This document shows, piece after piece, positions 53,673 to 61,658 of a stretch of 64,000 nucleotides of DNA. The notes below the pieces were generated by a model that worked only from the letters and a program-made list of their open reading frames with translations, did no database searches and had not been told where the DNA came from. The DNA comes from Roseinatronobacter alkalisoli (GTDB lineage Bacteria > Pseudomonadota > Alphaproteobacteria > Rhodobacterales > Rhodobacteraceae). Position 1 is the first letter of the stretch, and each line of letters starts with the position of its first letter. Made by a program: the position numbers and the translations under genes. The stretch covers positions 1 through 64,000 of the forward strand of contig NZ_JAQZSM010000006.1 in NCBI RefSeq assembly GCF_028745735.1, given 5' to 3'.

Positions 53673-54673
53673 GCGATCCGAAGTCCCTGTTCGTCAAAGC
53701 GGTGAATGACATCGGCGCGCGGTGTCATGTGAATGCGGTCGCCATGGCGAAAACCCACTTCGCCATCGGCGCGCACGGTAATCGTGTCGGCCAGACCAGT
53801 CTGATGCACGTGAAAAAACGTGTCCGACCCCAGATGTTCGGACACGGCCACCACGCCCGACCATTCCCCGTCTGTGGCGGAAACGCTGATATGTTCGGGA
53901 CGGACACCAATTGTATGGGCGTCATGTTTCGCGGCCTCGGCCCCTGCGATCAGGTTCATCTTGGGTGATCCGATGAAACCCGCCACGAACAGGTTGCGCG
54001 GCGCGTGGTACAGATCCAGCGGACTGCCGACCTGTTCAATGAACCCTGCGCGCAGCACCACAATCTTGTCGGCCATGGTCATGGCTTCAACCTGATCATG
54101 GGTCACATAGATCATGGTGGTTTTCAGCCGTTTGTGCAGTTCGGAAATTTCCAGCCGCATGCCCACGCGCAGCGCCGCATCAAGGTTGGACAGCGGTTCG
54201 TCGAACAGGAATGCCGCCGGTTCGCGCACGATGGCGCGGCCAATGGCCACGCGCTGGCGCTGCCCGCCTGACAACTGCCCCGGGCGGCGGTCCAGATAGT
54301 CGGTCAGGTTCAGTACCGAAGCCGCCAGATCCACGCGCCGGTCCTGTTCCGCCTTGTCCATACCCGCCATGCGCAGCGGAAAGGCGATATTCTTGCGCAC
54401 CGACATATGCGGATAAAGCGCATAGGACTGAAACACCATCGCCAGCCCGCGCTTCGCCGGGGAAATGCTTGTCGCATCCTCTCCGTCAATGCGGATGGCA
54501 CCGGATGTCACGTCTTCCAGCCCCGCGATCAGGCGCAGCAGCGTGGATTTACCGCAGCCCGATGGGCCGACAAATACCGCGAATTCGCCATCCTCGATGG
54601 TCAGATCCAGCGGCGGAATGACCGTCACATCGCCGAAGCTTTTGGTCACCTGGTCAAGAACAATGCGTCCCAT
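53669..54673 (-). CDS. smoK: Polyol ABC transporter ATP-binding protein
   Basis: A 334-residue MalK-type ATPase with GPSGCGKST (about 36-44), [26 protein letters not shown] and [15 protein letters not shown] domain occupies the C-terminal third ([16 protein letters not shown]). It energises uptake through SmoFG. It lies 11 bases after smoG. Confidence 0.94.
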   Translation of the reverse strand: MGRIVLDQVTKSFGDVTVIPPLDLTIEDGEFAVFVGPSGCGKSTLLRLIAGLEDVTSGAIRIDGEDATSISPAKRGLAMVFQSYALYPHMSVRKNIAFPLRMAGMDKAEQDRRVDLAASVLNLTDYLDRRPGQLSGGQRQRVAIGRAIVREPAAFLFDEPLSNLDAALRVGMRLEISELHKRLKTTMIYVTHDQVEAMTMADKIVVLRAGFIEQVGSPLDLYHAPRNLFVAGFIGSPKMNLIAGAEAAKHDAHTIGVRPEHISVSATDGEWSGVVAVSEHLGSDTFFHVHQTGLADTITVRADGEVGFRHGDRIHMTPRADVIHRFDEQGLRIA

Positions 54674-54684
54674 GTCATCTATCC

Positions 54685-55515
54685 TTATTTCACCGCGCCA
54701 AATGTCAGGCCGCGCACAAGTTGCTTCTGGCTGAACCAGCCAAGGATCAGGATCGGCGCAATGGCCATGGTCGATGCCGCCGAGAGTTTGGCGTAAAACA
54801 ACCCTTCCGGGCTGGAATAGCTGGCAATGAAGGCGGTCAGGGGGGCGGCCTTGGCAGCGGTCAGGTTCAATGTCCAGAACGCTTCATTCCAGGCCAGGAT
54901 CACGTTCAGAAGCACCGTGGACGCAATGCCAGGCAGCGCCATGGGCGTCAGTACATACAGGATTTCCTCGCGCAGGCCTGCCCCGTCCATGCGCGCCGCT
55001 TCCAGAATTTCACCGGGGATTTCCTTGAAATAGGTATACAGCATCCAGACCATGATCGGCAGGTTGATGAACATCAACACAACAGTCAGCCCGATGCGCG
55101 TGTCAAGAAGCCCGAACCTGATGAATATCAGATAGATCGGGTACAGCACCCCCACTGCGGGCAGCATCTTGGTGGACAGCATCCACAGCAGAATATCCTT
55201 GGTGCGTTTTGACGGCACGAAAGCCATGGACCATGCCGCCGGAATGGCGATCAGCAAACCCATAAAGGTGGATCCGCCTGCGATGATGATCGAATTCCAC
55301 AGGAAACGGCTGTAATCGGACCGTTCCTGCACCACGCGGTAATTGTCCAGCGTCCAGTCAAAGAAGAACCATACGGGCGGGTCTGCAATGGCAGTCGCTT
55401 CGGTCTTGAAGCTGGTCAGGATGGTCCACATGATCGGAAAGAAGATCAGCAGACCCACCATCCATGCAAATGTGGTGTTGATGATCTTGCGTTGAGTGGT
55501 GACGGCGCGGGCCAT
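54685..55515 (-). CDS. smoG: Polyol ABC transporter permease
   Basis: A 276-residue permease with six predicted membrane segments and the EAA loop [20 protein letters not shown]. The ATG at 55515 follows AGGAGG; an upstream ATG at 55548 would overlap smoF. It forms the channel together with SmoF. Confidence 0.93.
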   Translation of the reverse strand: MARAVTTQRKIINTTFAWMVGLLIFFPIMWTILTSFKTEATAIADPPVWFFFDWTLDNYRVVQERSDYSRFLWNSIIIAGGSTFMGLLIAIPAAWSMAFVPSKRTKDILLWMLSTKMLPAVGVLYPIYLIFIRFGLLDTRIGLTVVLMFINLPIMVWMLYTYFKEIPGEILEAARMDGAGLREEILYVLTPMALPGIASTVLLNVILAWNEAFWTLNLTAAKAAPLTAFIASYSSPEGLFYAKLSAASTMAIAPILILGWFSQKQLVRGLTFGAVK

Positions 55516-55525
55516 GATGTCCTCC

Positions 55526-56392
55526 TCACCTGTCCAGATTTTTGCCAACGATGCGCATCAGGAACAGCGCAAGGATATTGGCCAGAATGATTGCATAAAC
55601 CCCACCAGCGGACCCCAGCCCCACATTCTGGCTTTCCAGCACACGCTGGAAGATCAGATAGGTAAGTGTGCGGGTGCCGAACGCGCCCTGGGTGGTCACG
55701 AATATCTCGGCGAAGATGGCCAGCAGGAAAATGGTCTGGATCAGCACGACAATGGTGATTGCGCGCGCCAGATGCGGCAAGGTGATATAAATGAAGCGCG
55801 ACAAGGGCGGCGCCCCGTCCATTTCTGCGGCTTCCAGTTGTTCACTGTCCAGCGACTGGATGGCGGTCAGCAGGATCAATGTGGCGAAGGGCAACCATTG
55901 CCAGGACACGATCAGAATGATCGATGGCATTGACGCCTCTGACAGCCATGACACCGGGGTTGCCCCGAAGAACCGCCATAAATGTGCAAACAGCCCGTTC
56001 ACAGGGTCCATGAACATGTTTTTCCACACCAGCGCGGACACAGTGGGCATGACAAAAAACGGCGCGATCACCAGAATGCGGACAATCCCCTGCCCCCACA
56101 TCGGCTGGTCCAGCAGAATGGCCAGCAACACGCCCAGCACGACCGTTATCAACAGCACGCCGCCCACAATCATCAGTGTGGACTGGACTGCGGGCCAGAA
56201 CGCGCTGGAACTTACGAACCGGACATAGTTTTCAAACCCTACCCAGCCAAGATCGCCGCCGCGCATGGGCAGATAGCGCTTGAAGGAAAAAATCACCGTC
56301 ATCGTCAGCGGCACCAGCATCCAGCCCAGAAGCAGGATGACTGCGGGGGCCAGCATCAGGCGCGCGGCGGCTCTGGAAGCCTTGGTTGCCAT
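55526..56392 (-). CDS. smoF: Polyol ABC transporter permease
   Basis: A 288-residue permease with six predicted membrane segments; EAA loop EAAEMDGAPPLSRFIYITLP. ATG at 56392 follows GGAGAT at good spacing; the ATG two codons earlier sits too close to it. Separated from smoE by a strong hairpin. Confidence 0.93.
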   Translation of the reverse strand: MATKASRAAARLMLAPAVILLLGWMLVPLTMTVIFSFKRYLPMRGGDLGWVGFENYVRFVSSSAFWPAVQSTLMIVGGVLLITVVLGVLLAILLDQPMWGQGIVRILVIAPFFVMPTVSALVWKNMFMDPVNGLFAHLWRFFGATPVSWLSEASMPSIILIVSWQWLPFATLILLTAIQSLDSEQLEAAEMDGAPPLSRFIYITLPHLARAITIVVLIQTIFLLAIFAEIFVTTQGAFGTRTLTYLIFQRVLESQNVGLGSAGGVYAIILANILALFLMRIVGKNLDR

Positions 56393-56461
56393 GGTCATAT
56401 CTCCGCCATGGGCGGCAGGGCGCCGCCGAAGGAATGGTCAGGTCATGGAAGCTGTTGGTCT

Positions 56462-56485
56462 GGGGGCGGCACGGATGCCGCCCCC
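56462..56485 (-). terminator. Intercistronic hairpin between smoE and smoF
   Basis: GGGGGCGGCA, a 4-base loop, then TGCCGCCCCC: a perfect 10-bp stem 19 bases after the smoE stop. No T-run, so most likely an mRNA stabiliser or attenuator raising binding-protein output, as seen for ugpB. Confidence 0.7.
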
Positions 56486-56503
56486 GACCGCAGGAGGAAA
56501 GCG

Positions 56504-57817
56504 TCAGTAGCCAGCGGATTCCATCGCGTCTGTGGTCAGGGCCTGTGCCCGTTCCAGCGCCGCTTCGACCGATTGCTGGCCCGCCAGCGCATTGGCGAAT
56601 TCCTGACCGACTTCGGTTGCGAAACCGGCAAATTCAGGAATGGCAACAAACTGCACACCAGTATAGGGAACCGAGTCAACTGTCGGTTGTATCGGGTCGG
56701 CCGAATTGATCGAACGCAGCGTCATTTCCGCAAAACTCGCAGCTTCCAGATATTCCGGATTCTCATAAAGCGAAGTGCGCGTTCCCGGCGGCACATTCGC
56801 CCAGCCTTCGTTTTCGGCGACAAGGGCTGTGTATTCCTTGCTGGTCGCCCATGCGATAAAGGCTTTTGCCGCATCGGTCTGCTGCGAACCGGCAGGAACC
56901 GCCAGCGACCATGCCCACAACCAGTTGCCACGCTTGCCCAACCCGTTATCGGGGGCCAGAGCAAAACCGACCTGATCAGCCACAGTGGAATCATTGGGAT
57001 TGGTAACGAAACTTGCGGCAACGGTTGCATCAATCCACATGCCGCAACGGCCTTGTTGAAACAGCGACAGGTTTTCGTTGAACCCGTTATTCGCCGCGCC
57101 GGGTGGGCCGTATTCGCCCATCATATCCATGTAGAAATTCAGCGTATTGGCCCATTCTTCGCTGTCGAACTGGGCGTTCCAGTCGTCATCGAACCAACGC
57201 GCGCCGAAGCTGTTGGCCATTGCCGTAAGAAAGGCCATATTCTCGCCCCAGCCCGCCTTGCCGCGCAGACAGATGCCATACACATCGCCATCAGTCATGG
57301 CGGCCGCTGCTTCGCGGATGAAGTCCCATGTCGGGGCTTCGGGCATGTCCAGTCCGGCAGCTTCCATCAGGTCGGTGCGGTACATCACCATGGAGCTTTC
57401 GCCATAAAACGGCGCCGCATAAAGTTCACCATCCACTGTCAGGCCGTCGCGGATGGCCGGCAGCAGGTCATCTGCATCCCATTCGTCAGGCAGATCATTC
57501 AGCGACACCAGCCAGCCATTCTCGCCCCAGATGGGCACTTCATAGGTGCCGATGGTCATGACATCAAACTGGCCGCCACGGGTGGCGATGTCCTGTGTGA
57601 CACGCTGGCGCAGCACGTTTTCTTCCAGCGTGACCCATTCCAGGGTGATGTCGGGATATTGCGCGTTGAAATCGGCGGTCAGGCCCTGCATGCGGATCAT
57701 GTCGCCGTTGTTCACAGTGGCAATGGTCACAGTGCCGGACAGTTCCTGTGCATGGCCCGCACTTGCCGCAGCAATGGCCAGCGCACTCGCGATACCGAGT
57801 GACGTTCTGAAAGACAT
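56504..57817 (-). CDS. smoE: Polyol ABC transporter binding protein
   Basis: A 437-residue periplasmic protein. Sec signal MSFRTSLGIASALAIAAASA with cleavage after GHAQ (about residue 24). The mature part starts LSGTVTIATVNNGDMIRMQG and has the family-1 binding-protein pattern (YAAPFYGESSMVMYRTDLME). In R. sphaeroides the homologue binds sorbitol and mannitol. First gene of the operon, 71 bases from the LacI operator and preceded by GGGAGGAGA. Confidence 0.92.
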   Translation of the reverse strand: MSFRTSLGIASALAIAAASAGHAQELSGTVTIATVNNGDMIRMQGLTADFNAQYPDITLEWVTLEENVLRQRVTQDIATRGGQFDVMTIGTYEVPIWGENGWLVSLNDLPDEWDADDLLPAIRDGLTVDGELYAAPFYGESSMVMYRTDLMEAAGLDMPEAPTWDFIREAAAAMTDGDVYGICLRGKAGWGENMAFLTAMANSFGARWFDDDWNAQFDSEEWANTLNFYMDMMGEYGPPGAANNGFNENLSLFQQGRCGMWIDATVAASFVTNPNDSTVADQVGFALAPDNGLGKRGNWLWAWSLAVPAGSQQTDAAKAFIAWATSKEYTALVAENEGWANVPPGTRTSLYENPEYLEAASFAEMTLRSINSADPIQPTVDSVPYTGVQFVAIPEFAGFATEVGQEFANALAGQQSVEAALERAQALTTDAMESAGY

Positions 57818-57887
57818 CCGTTCTCCTCCCTTGGTTGATTGGATGATGTAGCGCAGGGTAAGTCGAATCGCGCCGCGCAGTCAATAT

Positions 57888-57908
57888 AAATTTTACGCGC
57901 GCAAATTT
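57888..57908. promoter_or_regulatory. LacI-family operator O1 in the smoE promoter region
   Basis: A 21-bp near-perfect palindrome centred on TTTACGCGCGCAAA (57892-57905), with AAATTT at both ends. It lies between the lacI stop and smoE. The same 14-base core recurs upstream of lacI (59011) with one change. Confidence 0.75.
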
Positions 57909-58931
57909 TTATGCAGACGCCCGCATCACCAAACGCCCCTCAAACAAGGTTTCGGAACGTGCCTGCCCGGACCTGCCCCCCTCGATCAGTTCAAACAGAA
58001 TGCGCGTGCTGCGATTGGACACTGCCTCATAATCCTGTGCCACAGTGGTCAGGGGCGGACAGGTGAAACGTGAAAACGGGTGGTCATCAATTCCGGCCAC
58101 GCGCAGCGCGCAACCCGCCGCATGCCCCACCCGCAAGCCACGTTCATAGCACGCTGTCAGAAACCCGATAGCAAGCCGGTCATTGCTGCACAGCACCGTA
58201 TCCGTGCTGAGTTGCCCGCTGTCGATGATCTTCAGCGCCCCTTCATAACCGACCTTCTCGAATTCCCAGCCATCCCCCGCCACACGCAGCACCTTCGGGT
58301 CATGACCAAGGCGTTCCATGACTGCAATATAGGCATTGCGGCGTTTATTCGCGTTTGGGTTCACCGGCTGCATTTCGAAAAAACAGGGCGGCGCACCCGT
58401 GCGGCACAGGTATTCAACAATCTGGTCCACGAATTGCGCATTGTCCGACCCGACGAACGCCTCGCCCACGCCTTCGATATAGCTGTCAAACAGCACTGTC
58501 GGCACATCCTTGCAGAATTTCTCTATTCCGGACCTGTCAGACCGCCGCCCCAGTGGGGCCAGCAACACGCCTGCCGGTTTCAGCGACCGCAAGCTGTCCA
58601 GAATGTCGATTTCCAGTGCCTGATCGCCATGCGCACTGAACAGAATAGGCCAGAATCCGGATTCAATGCAGCGCCGTTCAATACAACGCGCGATTTCAGC
58701 AAAAAACGGGTCCGCCAGATAGGGCACCACAATACCGATATTCTTGGTCAGTTTCCGGTTCTGGTTTACTGCAAAAATATTGGGGCGGTAATCATATTGC
58801 GCCAGCGCCTGTTCAATCCGGTCGCGTGTCGTCTTGCGCACGCTTTCCGGGTCATTGAAATATTTTGACACGGTCGGCCGCGATATGCCGGTCAAACGCG
58901 CGAATTCTTCCATATTCCTGATTTTCGTCAT
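57909..58931 (-). CDS. LacI-family transcriptional regulator of the polyol operon
   Basis: A 340-residue regulator. The helix-turn-helix and hinge helix cover about 1-60 (MEEFARLTGISRPTVSKYFN, then DYRPNIFAV), and the periplasmic-binding-protein-like sensing domain about 65-335. It lies just upstream of smoE on the same strand. It probably responds to a polyol and controls both the smo operon and itself through the two operators; whether it represses or activates is not readable. ATG at 58931 fits the family start; the frame extends to 58982. Confidence 0.88.
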   Translation of the reverse strand: MTKIRNMEEFARLTGISRPTVSKYFNDPESVRKTTRDRIEQALAQYDYRPNIFAVNQNRKLTKNIGIVVPYLADPFFAEIARCIERRCIESGFWPILFSAHGDQALEIDILDSLRSLKPAGVLLAPLGRRSDRSGIEKFCKDVPTVLFDSYIEGVGEAFVGSDNAQFVDQIVEYLCRTGAPPCFFEMQPVNPNANKRRNAYIAVMERLGHDPKVLRVAGDGWEFEKVGYEGALKIIDSGQLSTDTVLCSNDRLAIGFLTACYERGLRVGHAAGCALRVAGIDDHPFSRFTCPPLTTVAQDYEAVSNRSTRILFELIEGGRSGQARSETLFEGRLVMRASA

Positions 58932-59010
58932 TGGCACATCTGCATATTTTCCTGTCGGTTCTGATCGTGACTTTGCGCGCACGCTGATTTTTCACGCCGT
59001 CAAAAACGGC

Positions 59011-59024
59011 TTTACACGCGCAAA
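59011..59024. promoter_or_regulatory. LacI-family operator O2 upstream of lacI
   Basis: TTTACACGCGCAAA, differing at one base from the core of O1. A partial copy TTTGCGCGCACG occurs at 58972-58983. A small GCCGT/ACGGC hairpin (58996-59010) adjoins it. The spacing suits control of lacI by its own product. Confidence 0.65.
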
Positions 59025-59077
59025 TCATGAAACTTTACAATAGGCGAATATGTCAAGATCGGTCAACCGCCCGACAG

Positions 59078-59962
59078 TCAACCGCGCTGCGCGTAGTCCA
59101 GTACCTGCGCCAGCAGCGGGTTCGGGAAACGCCGTTTGCGGGTTACTGCAAGGAAATATTCGCGCAGCCCCTCCAGTCGCGCGGCGTCGCGCAACATGCC
59201 GGACGCCAGTTCATCGGCAACAACAATAGGCGGCAGGACAGCCAGCCCGGCATTCTCGCGCGCAAGAAGGCGCAGCATGGCCATGTCATCCGCTTCTGCG
59301 GCGATGACAGGAACGACACCCAGCCGCGCAGTCAAGGCATCGAATCCTGCGCGCAGGGCCGTATCGGGCGCGGGCAGAATCAGTGGCTCGCTGATCAGCA
59401 GATCCCGTATCGGGCGGTTTTGCGCGCCAACGCGCGCGGGGGTGCCAATCAGGCTGACAGGTTGTTCGGCCAATGAATCAACCAACCAGGGGCTGCTGGC
59501 ATCCTGCGCCGGTGGCAGATTTGTCAGGACCACGTCCAGCGCCAGCGTTTCCAGCCCGCGCAGCAATTCCCCCTGCGAACCGGACCGCACCACCACTTCG
59601 ACATCAGTGCGCCCGATCAGGGGGCGCAGGAACTGCATCTGGAAATTGCGCGACAGCGTGGCAAGCGCCCCCACGCGCAGCGCGCGCCGTGATGTACCGG
59701 CCTGTTGCAGCGTCGCGCTCAGGTCATCGGCGGTGCGAAAAATCGCTTCGGCATGGTCCAGCGCGATCTGGCCCGCCTCTGTCAGGTGCAGCCCGCGCCC
59801 GCGCCGTTCAAACAGATCATGCCCAAGCGCCGCTTCCAGCGCGCGTATCTGCGTGGACAGCGCCGATTGCGACAGGTTCAACCCCCGCGCGGCCCCGGTC
59901 AGGGTGCCATCGGTCGCGACCGCACGGAACAATCGCAGATGATGAAGGTTGATTTGCGCCAT
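59078..59962 (-). CDS. LysR-family regulator divergent from dabBA
   Basis: A 294-residue regulator whose N-terminus (INLHHLRLFRAVATDGTLTG, then SALSTQIRALEAALG) resembles the NhaR branch of LysR, with the effector domain at about 90-290. It is divergent from the dab genes with 99 bases between starts, so control of inorganic-carbon uptake is likely. CbbR-like or NhaR-like sensing (CO2-limitation metabolites, Na+ or pH) are alternatives the sequence cannot resolve. Confidence 0.85.
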   Translation of the reverse strand: MAQINLHHLRLFRAVATDGTLTGAARGLNLSQSALSTQIRALEAALGHDLFERRGRGLHLTEAGQIALDHAEAIFRTADDLSATLQQAGTSRRALRVGALATLSRNFQMQFLRPLIGRTDVEVVVRSGSQGELLRGLETLALDVVLTNLPPAQDASSPWLVDSLAEQPVSLIGTPARVGAQNRPIRDLLISEPLILPAPDTALRAGFDALTARLGVVPVIAAEADDMAMLRLLARENAGLAVLPPIVVADELASGMLRDAARLEGLREYFLAVTRKRRFPNPLLAQVLDYAQRG

Positions 59963-59989
59963 TATTTCACAAAACAGAACGAATTAAGC

Positions 59990-60006
59990 TAAAATATGTA
60001 ATTTTA
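59990..60006. promoter_or_regulatory. LysR-box candidate TAAAAT-N5-ATTTTA in the dab promoter
   Basis: A perfect 6-bp dyad of the T-N11-A type, 28 bases from the lysR start and 56 bases before dabB. AT-rich sequence around it fits a divergent promoter. Confidence 0.5.
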
Positions 60007-60061
60007 TAGAAGTTATGCAAGCGGTATCTGCCCACAACACATATTGCACAGGACTTCGCCC

Positions 60062-61627
60062 ATGCTGACGCTTCCGCCACTGACCCTGTTTGCCCCAATT
60101 CTGTTGCTGGCAGTGGCGGCATTGGCCGCCAGACATCCGGGCCGCCGTCCGGGCAAATTGCCGCTCTTGGCCGAAGGCGCGGCTTTTGCTGCTGTCCTGC
60201 TCGCCCTCGGCGGGGTGGCGCAGCTTTGGGCCAGTGGTCCCGTTACCCTGTCATCCGGTCCTGATGCTGCTCCGCTGTCCTTCCGGCTGGATGCCATCAG
60301 CGCAACAATGTCGCTGCTGGTAACTTTTGTGGGCTGGATCGTCACGCGCTATTCCCGCAGCTATCTGGATGGCGAGCACCGCGAAGGTGCGTTTCACGCC
60401 CTGATGCTGGTCACACTGGCGGCAGTGCTGGTGCTGGTACAATCCGGCAGCATGGGCGTGCTGGTGCTGGCATCGCTGGCGGTGGGGCAAGGCCTGCGCC
60501 GCTTGCTGCTGTTCTATCCCGACCGCGCAGAGGCCCGGCGCGCGGCTGCGAAATTCTCCCTCTGCTGGGGCGTGGGCGATGTCGCGCTGATCGCGGCGGC
60601 AGGGCTGCTATGGGGGGCATTCGGCACGACCGACATTGTGGCCCTGGCCGCGCTGGCCGCCACCGCCCCCCTGCCGGTGATGACCGGCTTCGCAGCCGGC
60701 CTGCTGGTTCTGGCCGCCGCTGTCAAAACCGCCGCATTCCCCCTGCATGGCTGGCTGACCGAAGTCATGGAAGCGCCCACCCCGGTTTCCGCATTGCTGC
60801 ATGCAGGTATCATCAATGCGGGCGGATTCATTCTGATCCGTCTGGCACAAGTTATACAGGCCAGCCCCTCCGCCATGGCCGCACTGGTCATGCTGGGCGG
60901 GTTCACGGCGCTGTTCGGGGCGATGGTCATGCTGACGCAAAGTTCTGTCAAAACCGGGCTGGCCTGGTCAACTGTGTCGCAGATGGGGTTCTTGTTGTTG
61001 CAATGCGGGCTGGGCCTGTGGCCGCTGGCGTTGCTGCATATCGTGGCCCATTCCCTGTATAAGGCACATGCATTCCTGTCGTCCGGGGGCGCTGTTCAGG
61101 CAGTTGCTTCAGTGCGCAAACCCGGCCCGGTGGCGGTGCCGGGGGGCAAGGTAGTCATGCGGGCCTTCGCGCTGGCGCTGTTGTTATATGCAGGCGTGGC
61201 GACAGGGTTTGCGATGTTGTCCGGACCGAAATCACCACAAGCACTGGCATTGGGCGCAATCCTTATCCTTGGTGTGGCTTATCTTGTTGCACAGGGGTTG
61301 GCGGATACCGCGCCAAAAGCCCTGACACTGCGCACGCTTGCTGCGGCATTGGGCGCGGCCATCGCATATTTCGGCTTTCACCTTGGCGCGAGCGCGCTTT
61401 GGGGGCCGCATCTGCCCGCGCCTCCGGTTGCAGGGCCGCTGGAATGGGCGCTGATCACGCTGGCGATCATGTCCTTCGGGGTTGTCGCAATCGCGCAGGC
61501 GCTGTTTCCGATCTGGGCGCATCACCCCGCAGCGGCAGGACTGCGGGTGCATCTGGCCAATGGCCTGTATCTGAACGCCGTGCTTGACCGGATGATCGGC
61601 GGGTTGCGACTGTCGCAGCGCAATTGA
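60062..61627 (+). CDS. dabB: DabB, proton-conducting membrane subunit of the inorganic carbon transporter
   Basis: A 521-residue membrane protein with about thirteen hydrophobic segments, related to NuoL/MrpA antiporter subunits. KTAAFPLHGWLTEVMEAPTP and VSALLHAGIINAGGFILIRL are the hallmark proton-channel segments, including the conserved lysine and histidines. In DAB complexes DabB conducts cations that drive DabA. ATG at 60062, with AGGA about nine bases upstream; TTG at 60044 would add six residues. It starts the operon and lies 31 bases before dabA. Confidence 0.92.
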   Translation: MLTLPPLTLFAPILLLAVAALAARHPGRRPGKLPLLAEGAAFAAVLLALGGVAQLWASGPVTLSSGPDAAPLSFRLDAISATMSLLVTFVGWIVTRYSRSYLDGEHREGAFHALMLVTLAAVLVLVQSGSMGVLVLASLAVGQGLRRLLLFYPDRAEARRAAAKFSLCWGVGDVALIAAAGLLWGAFGTTDIVALAALAATAPLPVMTGFAAGLLVLAAAVKTAAFPLHGWLTEVMEAPTPVSALLHAGIINAGGFILIRLAQVIQASPSAMAALVMLGGFTALFGAMVMLTQSSVKTGLAWSTVSQMGFLLLQCGLGLWPLALLHIVAHSLYKAHAFLSSGGAVQAVASVRKPGPVAVPGGKVVMRAFALALLLYAGVATGFAMLSGPKSPQALALGAILILGVAYLVAQGLADTAPKALTLRTLAAALGAAIAYFGFHLGASALWGPHLPAPPVAGPLEWALITLAIMSFGVVAIAQALFPIWAHHPAAAGLRVHLANGLYLNAVLDRMIGGLRLSQRN

Positions 61628-61658
61628 TTTTTTAACATTTCTACCAAGGAAAACCCGG

